Positions 8,492 to 13,905 of a stretch of DNA of 13,905 nucleotides are shown in pieces. The translations under genes were made by a program, and so were the position numbers. Origin of the DNA: Bacteroidota bacterium (GTDB lineage: Bacteria; Bacteroidota; Bacteroidia; Flavobacteriales; Crocinitomicaceae); contig JAKQEZ010000644.1 of the NCBI GenBank assembly GCA_029558435.1, positions 1 through 13,905 of the forward strand, in the 5' to 3' direction. Position 1 is the first letter of the stretch. Every line of letters starts with the position of its first letter. The notes beneath the pieces were generated by a model, which was given only the letters and a program-made list of their open reading frames with translations, was not told the DNA's origin and did not search any database.

Positions 8492-11400
8492 ATGAGTAAC
8501 ATAACACAAAACATAAAATCTTATAAAGTTGTATATCCTCAGATATATTCCTACACTCTTCCTGAACTAAAGCCAAATGAAGGTTCACAAAAAATAGGAT
8601 ATACTGAGCATAAAGATGTGCACAATAGAATATTACAGCAAGTAAAAACAGCTGCTATTAGATTAAAATATGAATTGTTATGGAGTGCACCTGCTTTTTT
8701 TAAGGACAGTGATGAGTCTTTTATTGACAAAGTATTCCACAGATTTCTTGAAAAGAAAGGCATTGAAAGAAAATGGGAACTAGGGCAAGAATGGTTCTAC
8801 TTTAATGGAGAACCGCTCAAGTCAAAAGATTTATTTGATTTATTCCGTAAAGAAAAGTTTTCAGCTTTACAAAACGATAACGGTAAAATTGATTACACCT
8901 TGCGTTTTGAACAAAATGAAGCTGTTGAAAAAGCTATTGACTATTTTCAGAAAACCGAAAAAGGAGAATTTCTTTGGAATGCCAAGCCTCGATTTGGTAA
9001 AACCCTTGCAAGTTATGACTTAGCAAAACGACTAGGGGCTAACAAAGTGCTTATTGTAACCAACAGACCTGCCATCGCCAACTCTTGGTTTGATGATTTT
9101 GAAATGTTTGTTGACGGATATAATTTTATTTCAGAAACCTCTTCTTTAAAAAATAGAGCCACTCTCACAAGAGAGCAGCATATTGCGACAAGACCTATCA
9201 AACCACTTATTACATTTCTTTCTTTGCAAGACCTCAAAGGCTCTAAATACTTTGGAGGGAATTACAATAAATTACGCTGGGTGGCTGATTTGGAATGGGA
9301 CTTATTGATTATTGATGAAGCCCATGAAGGAGTTGATACAGGAAGAACAGATGCTGCTTTTGATGTTATTAAACGTAAACACACCCTTCATCTATCGGGA
9401 ACTCCGTTCAAAGCATTGGCTAATGAAAAATTTCCTAAAGAAGCCATTTACAATTGGACTTATCTTGATGAACAAAAAATCAAACAGCTAGAGCTTGAAG
9501 AAGGAGAAACAGGAGAACATACTGATTTATCCGACCTAAAACTGTTTACTTATCGTATTTCACAAATGATTACAGATGAAGTAAATGAGGGGATTGAAAT
9601 TGACAATGAAACAAGAGATTATGCTTTTGACTTGAATGAGTTTTTTAGAGCGAAAGACAAAAAGTTTGTACACGAAGATGACGTTAAGGAGTTTTTAAAA
9701 AATCTTTCAACGAACAAAAAGTATCCTTTCTCTACACCTGAACTGAGAGAAGAACTAAAACATACATTTTGGTATGTAGGCAATAGAGTGGATTCTGTAA
9801 AAGCTTTGGAAAAACTACTTAAAGAAGACCCTATTTTCAAAGATTATAAAGTAATAGTTGCAGCAGGAGATGGTAGAAGTTTTGAAGAAGAAGAAAACGA
9901 TTTTAAAGCAAACGAATCTTCTTTTCAAAAGGTAAAAAAAGCCATTGCTGAAAATGATAAAACCATTACCCTTTCTTGCGGACAACTAACCACCGGGGTA
10001 ACTGTTAAAGAGTGGACAGCCGTTTTGATGCTTACCGATATTAAATCGCCTTCGCTGTATATGCAAGCGGCTTTTCGAGCTCAAAATCCTTTTAAGGAGT
10101 TTAGAAATGGCGAATTGTACTTTAAAAAATCTGCCTACCTTTTTGATTTTGCTCCTACTCGTGTATTGGAGATTTATGACCAGTTTGCTAATGGCTTAAA
10201 TCCGAAAGCAGTAAAAGGTGAAATTACCGAAAAGGACAGAGAAGAAAACATCAAAGAACTTCTGAACTTCTTTCCTGTAATCTCGGAAGATGTAAATGGG
10301 GAAATGATTGAACTAGATGCCAATAAGGTGCTAACATTCCCGAATGCGTTGGCTGCTACAGAGATTGTGCAAGCTCGTTTTATGACGAATCTTCTGTTTA
10401 ATGACAGCCTGAAAGGTGTTTTCAATTTCCCGAAAGAAGTAGAGGACATCTTAGATAAAATGCAAGTAGAAAAAAACAAGCGTGTTCAGAGATCAACAAA
10501 CACACTTGATTTAGACGATGCCAAAGCTGTAAACAACAACAAAACAAAAGAAATCAATCAAAACACGGAAATTATTCTTGGGGAAAAAATATTCAAAACA
10601 AATACCGAAAGAGTTGTTGACAATTTATTGGAATTGAATGCCGAACAAATTCAAGCTGATGAATTAGTTGAAAAAGTGTCAGAAGTTGCCGAGCCACTGA
10701 TTGCAAAGTATAAAGAAGTTTATAAAGCAACCCAAGCCGAGACCAAGGAGGTAACCAAACAAATAGAAGAAAAAGTTAAAGCTCTTGCCGAAGAATTTAA
10801 TAATGCCGAGGTAAAGGATAGCGAGGCTCTGAAACAAAGATTGATTGATACCATTGAGTTGGATTTTGTTACGAATAAAGTCACACAAAAAGAAGATGAA
10901 AAGGTAGAAAAGGTTCAGAAAACCAAAGAAGATGAAATAAGAGATAGATTGCGTTCTTTTACACGTACCATTCCTATGTTCATCATGGCTAATGATTCGA
11001 AAGATGAAATTACCATTGATAATTTTGATTTAGAAATTGACGACAATGATTTCCTTGAACTCACTAGTATTACCAAAGAAGAATTTCATAAACTGCGTGA
11101 TGGTTTTGATTATGAGGAAGATGGCGAACGGAAAAGGTTTCAAGGCGTATTCAACAAATACCGATTCAATGCGTCTATTGCCGAATTTAGGCTTAAAAAA
11201 GACCAATTAGCCAACTATTTTACGGCAGAAGAAGATATTTTTGAGTTGATTCCCAACCAAAAAACCAATCAAATTTTTACTCCGAAAAAGGTGGTGCAAA
11301 TGATGATTAACCAATTGGAAGAGCACGACCCAAGTTTGTTTACCAGAACCGACAGTACATTTATAGATTTGTACATGAAATCGGGTATGTACATTACCGA

Positions 11401-12697
11401 GATTGTAAAAAAACTGTTTGCTAACACTAGAAAACACTACCAAAGTGATGAAGATTGTTTGAAACATATTCTGGAGAACCAAGTGTATGGACTGGCCCCT
11501 ACGCCCATATTACAAGGCATTACGCAATCATATATTCTTGGTTTTGATGTTGAGAACAAGATTTCTCGCAATAACTTTGTACAACATGACATTACACCAG
11601 AAGCCAAAGAAGGCAAAGCAAAACAAAAATTACAAGAACTGTTTAATTTAAAAGAAAATATGAAATTTGATGCAGTAGTGGGAAATCCGCCATATCAGGA
11701 AAATATTAGTGATGTAGCTGACAACAAATCTTTGAGTAAACAATTATTTCCACTATTTATAGAAGAAGGTATAAAATTACAACCTAAATACCTCTGTCTG
11801 ATTACTCCTTCTAGGTGGTTTACAGGTGATGCTCAAGATAAATCATTTATTAAATTAAGAGAGTTTATTAAAAAAAATAACAATTTTAGAAAAATAGTAA
11901 ACTATTCTAATTCAAAAGTTATTTTTTCAGATGTTGAAATAAGTGGAGGTGTAAATTACTTTATTGTTGAAAATGGATATATAGGTTTAGTTGATTTTAC
12001 AGAGCATTATGATTCAGAAAATATTGTAATGATGCAAAGACCTCTATTTGAAGAAGGTTTTGATATTATTCTTTCAAACGGAAGAAATTATCAATTTATT
12101 AAAAAAATCAATTCATCTAATTTTGTATCAATGACTTCAATTACTCAAGGTAGGAATGCTTTTGGTATTGTTGGTAAAAATGTTAATTTGATTTCAAAAG
12201 AATATTATTTTGATGGTAGTTATGAATTACGATGTAAATATGAAGAAATAAGATATATCGAAAAGAGATATATTAATAAAAATATAGACATTGCTGATAA
12301 ATGGAAAATTTTCACTTCAAAGGGTAACGGTGGTGCAGGTTTATTAACTGACAACAAACAGGTAGCAATTTTAGGGAAAGCATTTATAGGAAAGCCAAAC
12401 TCGGTTTGTACTGATTCTTTAATACCCATCGGTTCATTTGAAACGGAATATGAAGCAATGTCATTACTTTCATATTTTAAAACTAAATTTTTTAGATATG
12501 TAGTTGGATTACTAAAAACTTCTCAAAATGTTTATCAAAATGTTTATCAGTTCGTACCGTTGCAAAACTTCACTGAAAACTCAGACATCGACTGGTCAAA
12601 ATCAATTTCAGATATAGACCAACAGTTATACAAGAAATATCATCTAAGTAATGAGGAAATAATGTTTATAGAAAATAAAATCCAACCAATGGACTAA
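8492..12697 (+). CDS. Single-chain restriction-modification enzyme: GIY-YIG nuclease, SF2 helicase, Eco57I-type N6-adenine methylase
   Basis: A 1401-aa fusion. N-terminal GIY-YIG-type nuclease: QIY (17-19), KIG (34-36), R46. DEAH helicase: Walker A-like KPRFGKT (165-171), DEAH (275-278), motif III SGTP (302-305), motif V-like TTGVTVKEW (500-508), motif VI-like MQAAFRAQNPF (524-534). A charged helical linker spans about 690-830. The methylase has motif X-like IFTP (928-931), an unusual motif I, DLYMKSGMY (959-967), and catalytic NPPY (1065-1068). Residues about 1100-1345 should be the target-recognition region, followed by a C-terminal cap (VPLQNF ... DIDWSKSI ... QLYKKY). The order nuclease-motor-methylase-specificity is that of type ISP enzymes such as LlaGI, but with GIY-YIG in place of the Mrr-like nuclease. 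It probably methylates its own site and cuts unmodified DNA after ATP-driven movement. The specificity part is far more AT-rich than the rest, as expected after domain exchange. The partner gene starts 12 nt downstream. Confidence 0.85.
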   Translation: MSNITQNIKSYKVVYPQIYSYTLPELKPNEGSQKIGYTEHKDVHNRILQQVKTAAIRLKYELLWSAPAFFKDSDESFIDKVFHRFLEKKGIERKWELGQEWFYFNGEPLKSKDLFDLFRKEKFSALQNDNGKIDYTLRFEQNEAVEKAIDYFQKTEKGEFLWNAKPRFGKTLASYDLAKRLGANKVLIVTNRPAIANSWFDDFEMFVDGYNFISETSSLKNRATLTREQHIATRPIKPLITFLSLQDLKGSKYFGGNYNKLRWVADLEWDLLIIDEAHEGVDTGRTDAAFDVIKRKHTLHLSGTPFKALANEKFPKEAIYNWTYLDEQKIKQLELEEGETGEHTDLSDLKLFTYRISQMITDEVNEGIEIDNETRDYAFDLNEFFRAKDKKFVHEDDVKEFLKNLSTNKKYPFSTPELREELKHTFWYVGNRVDSVKALEKLLKEDPIFKDYKVIVAAGDGRSFEEEENDFKANESSFQKVKKAIAENDKTITLSCGQLTTGVTVKEWTAVLMLTDIKSPSLYMQAAFRAQNPFKEFRNGELYFKKSAYLFDFAPTRVLEIYDQFANGLNPKAVKGEITEKDREENIKELLNFFPVISEDVNGEMIELDANKVLTFPNALAATEIVQARFMTNLLFNDSLKGVFNFPKEVEDILDKMQVEKNKRVQRSTNTLDLDDAKAVNNNKTKEINQNTEIILGEKIFKTNTERVVDNLLELNAEQIQADELVEKVSEVAEPLIAKYKEVYKATQAETKEVTKQIEEKVKALAEEFNNAEVKDSEALKQRLIDTIELDFVTNKVTQKEDEKVEKVQKTKEDEIRDRLRSFTRTIPMFIMANDSKDEITIDNFDLEIDDNDFLELTSITKEEFHKLRDGFDYEEDGERKRFQGVFNKYRFNASIAEFRLKKDQLANYFTAEEDIFELIPNQKTNQIFTPKKVVQMMINQLEEHDPSLFTRTDSTFIDLYMKSGMYITEIVKKLFANTRKHYQSDEDCLKHILENQVYGLAPTPILQGITQSYILGFDVENKISRNNFVQHDITPEAKEGKAKQKLQELFNLKENMKFDAVVGNPPYQENISDVADNKSLSKQLFPLFIEEGIKLQPKYLCLITPSRWFTGDAQDKSFIKLREFIKKNNNFRKIVNYSNSKVIFSDVEISGGVNYFIVENGYIGLVDFTEHYDSENIVMMQRPLFEEGFDIILSNGRNYQFIKKINSSNFVSMTSITQGRNAFGIVGKNVNLISKEYYFDGSYELRCKYEEIRYIEKRYINKNIDIADKWKIFTSKGNGGAGLLTDNKQVAILGKAFIGKPNSVCTDSLIPIGSFETEYEAMSLLSYFKTKFFRYVVGLLKTSQNVYQNVYQFVPLQNFTENSDIDWSKSISDIDQQLYKKYHLSNEEIMFIENKIQPMD
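12524..12547 (+). repeat. 12-nt exact tandem duplication in the methylase gene
   Basis: CAAAATGTTTAT occurs twice in a row (12524-12535 and 12536-12547), giving QNVYQNVY in the protein. It sits where the AT-rich specificity region meets the conserved C-terminal cap. The reading frame is kept. It may be a trace of a recombination joint or simply chance. Confidence 0.6.
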
Positions 12698-12709
12698 GGT
12701 TATTAATTG

Positions 12710-13636
12710 ATGAAGAAAGTAATTGATACATCGAGAATAGACATCCGTGAAGATTATCTATTAAAAAAAGATAGTCTTCTGGATATTCTATTGCAAGATA
12801 AAACCACGGGAAATACTATTTTATGGGCTACAGATTCGTATGAACAAAAAGGAAAGAAATTTGCTTCATTTGCCCCTATAACTTCGGATTTGGTAACAGG
12901 CAAAAATGGCAAATTAATACAACCACGTTCCGTAAAAAGTAAAGAAGAACAACTTTTACGAACCAGAGATAAGGCAGAGGTATTCACACCACTTAGTATT
13001 GTTAAACAAATGAATGAAGCTTGTGATAACAAACGTGTTACAAAAAACAACTGGCAAGAATATGTTTCGTTGCTAAAACTAGAAATCACTTGTGGCGAAG
13101 CTCCTTTTATTGTATCTCGTTATGACCCCGTTTCTGATAAGCAAGAATTACTGCCACTAAAAAAACGAGTGGGATTTTTAGATAAAAAATTAAGTTTCGT
13201 TTCAAAATACTGCAACACTCAAGATGAATGGATAAAATGGGCAAAAATTGCCTTTCAAAGTTCATACGGTTATGAATGGCAAGGAGATAGTTTACTAATA
13301 GCTCGTGAAAATCTCCTTTATACGTTTATTGATTATTACAAAGATAAATTTAAAAAAAACCCGAGTTTAGAGCATCAAAAGGAGATTGCAGAAATTATCG
13401 TTTGGAACATCTTTCAAATGGATGGTTTAAAATATGTGATACCATTGAGTTGTAAAACAGAGACAATAACTATCAAAGGCGAAGTAACTTTATTCGGCAA
13501 AGAAGATGACCGTATAGTAGAAAAACCATGTGCCGGATGCGAGAATAAGACAGCGAAAAATCATAATGGGACTTATGTGAAAATCATGAACTGGAAAGAA
13601 GACAAAATCATAAGGTTTGTAGATATTGTAAATTAA
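12710..13636 (+). CDS. Methylase-like partner protein lacking NPPY (restriction-modification subunit M-like)
   Basis: A 308-aa protein. I prefer ATG 12710; the codon before it is TTG, which could serve as an alternative start. It reads like a shortened N6-adenine methylase: motif X-like AEVFTP (89-94), motif I-like LEITCGEAPF (124-133), an acidic motif II candidate in YGYEWQGD (186-193), then IAREN (197-201) and VWNIFQMDG. No NPPY, DPPY or SPPY motif occurs anywhere, so it should not transfer methyl groups by itself. A CxxC pair (C274, C277) lies near the C-terminus, which ends in a conserved-looking strand, IMNWKEDKIIRFVD. It lies 12 nt after the large enzyme and is surely co-transcribed with it. 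It may be a non-catalytic SAM-binding or DNA-positioning subunit for that enzyme, as in methylase heterodimers where one partner is inactive. This role is inferred; I know such small M-like proteins next to this enzyme family only from general memory. Confidence 0.8.
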   Translation: MKKVIDTSRIDIREDYLLKKDSLLDILLQDKTTGNTILWATDSYEQKGKKFASFAPITSDLVTGKNGKLIQPRSVKSKEEQLLRTRDKAEVFTPLSIVKQMNEACDNKRVTKNNWQEYVSLLKLEITCGEAPFIVSRYDPVSDKQELLPLKKRVGFLDKKLSFVSKYCNTQDEWIKWAKIAFQSSYGYEWQGDSLLIARENLLYTFIDYYKDKFKKNPSLEHQKEIAEIIVWNIFQMDGLKYVIPLSCKTETITIKGEVTLFGKEDDRIVEKPCAGCENKTAKNHNGTYVKIMNWKEDKIIRFVDIVN

Positions 13637-13719
13637 GATATCTATGCAAAGCGGATATATACATTTGACAGAATACCAAAGTGGTCAACTACTAAACACA
13701 CATGAAAAGAAGCACGATT

Positions 13720-13852
13720 GCCTAACAGCGGTTTTGCAAAAGTGGCGGTTCAGTGCTTCGTATGACAGTGAAGTGGTTAATCAAAACTTAGTGCTTCGAT
13801 TGAAGTTTAGTGGTGAAAATCGCCACCTTCGCAAAGCCGCCAAACGTTATAA
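13720..13852 (+). repeat. Element R: attC-like imperfect inverted repeat after the restriction block
   Basis: The outer boxes are GCCTAAC (13720-13726) and GTTATAA (13846-13852). Arm 13728-13747 pairs with 13821-13840 over 20 nt with three mismatches, leaving five more unpaired bases on the 3' side than on the 5' side. The total is 133 nt, against 132 for L and 131 for M. The loop aligns with that of L almost without gaps. It lies 83 nt after the last accepted gene. A 75-codon open frame runs straight through it, but both halves of that frame are the repeat arms, so it is not a gene. Confidence 0.7.
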
Positions 13853-13861
13853 CTCTTACAA

Positions 13862-13886
13862 AGCGCCCTAATCGGGTCGCTTTTTT
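13862..13886 (+). terminator. Rho-independent terminator
   Basis: AGCG-CCC (13862-13868) pairs with GGGTCGCT (13874-13881) with a single T bulge and a 5-nt loop, followed by a run of six T (13881-13886). It would end plus-strand transcription after element R and the restriction block. Confidence 0.75.
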
Positions 13887-13905
13887 AAATGAAATAACCC
13901 CGACC

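Noticed and set aside
8492..12697. BREX PglX methylase
   Set aside because: It shares NPPY, but a helicase and a GIY-YIG-like nuclease on the same chain and the absence of other BREX genes argue for a type ISP-like restriction enzyme.
13644..13871. Plus-strand 75-codon open frame after the last gene
   Set aside because: It runs through both arms and the loop of element R into the terminator, and its protein resembles no family.
1..13905. CRISPR array, tRNA or rRNA genes
   Set aside because: No regularly spaced direct repeats and no tRNA or rRNA sequence was recognised.

Overview
The window looks like an accessory or defence region of a Bacteroidota chromosome, probably flavobacterial or a relative. 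This is inferred from the low GC, the lack of clear Shine-Dalgarno sequences ahead of the genes, and the style of the intergenic inverted repeats with TAAC...GTTA ends. All six genes I accept are on the plus strand and form two blocks. Both blocks encode helicase-containing nucleic-acid machinery of the anti-phage type.

Layout. (1) 10-141: an imperfect inverted repeat of about 132 nt (element L). (2) 142-315: spacer with a short motif at 246-277 that recurs after the first gene block. (3) 316-8167: a tightly packed four-gene operon. Two unrecognised genes overlap by 4 nt and may be a split DrmE-like protein. They are followed by drmA (SF2-type helicase, 1201 aa) and drmB (zinc-binding DUF1998 protein, 627 aa). 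drmA and drmB are the core of DISARM, but no DrmC-type phospholipase-D nuclease and no DrmM methylase is encoded beside them. (4) 8168-8491: intergenic spacer with the recurring motif and a second inverted repeat of about 131 nt (element M). (5) 8492-13636: a 1401-aa single-chain restriction-modification protein (GIY-YIG nuclease, DEAH helicase, N6-adenine methylase with NPPY, target-recognition region), then a 308-aa methylase-like partner that has a SAM-pocket-like motif but no NPPY motif. (6) 13720-13852: a third inverted repeat of about 133 nt (element R), then a rho-independent terminator.

How it may work. The drm block probably makes a DrmAB-type DNA-translocating complex with an unusual upstream partner pair. 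The second block resembles type ISP restriction enzymes, with nuclease, motor, methylase and specificity region on one chain, but uses a GIY-YIG nuclease in place of the usual Mrr-like one. The drm block lacks its own methylase. Whether it borrows modification from the neighbouring block is an open inference.

The most unusual signal is the punctuation. Three elements of nearly equal length (131-133 nt) bracket the two blocks in the same orientation. They have TAAC/GTTA outer boxes, long imperfect stems with unpaired spacers, and mismatches that mostly become G-T wobbles on the bottom strand. This resembles integron attC sites, and would make each defence block a very large cassette (about 8.3 and 5.4 kb). 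No integrase is in the window, so the recombination role is a hypothesis.
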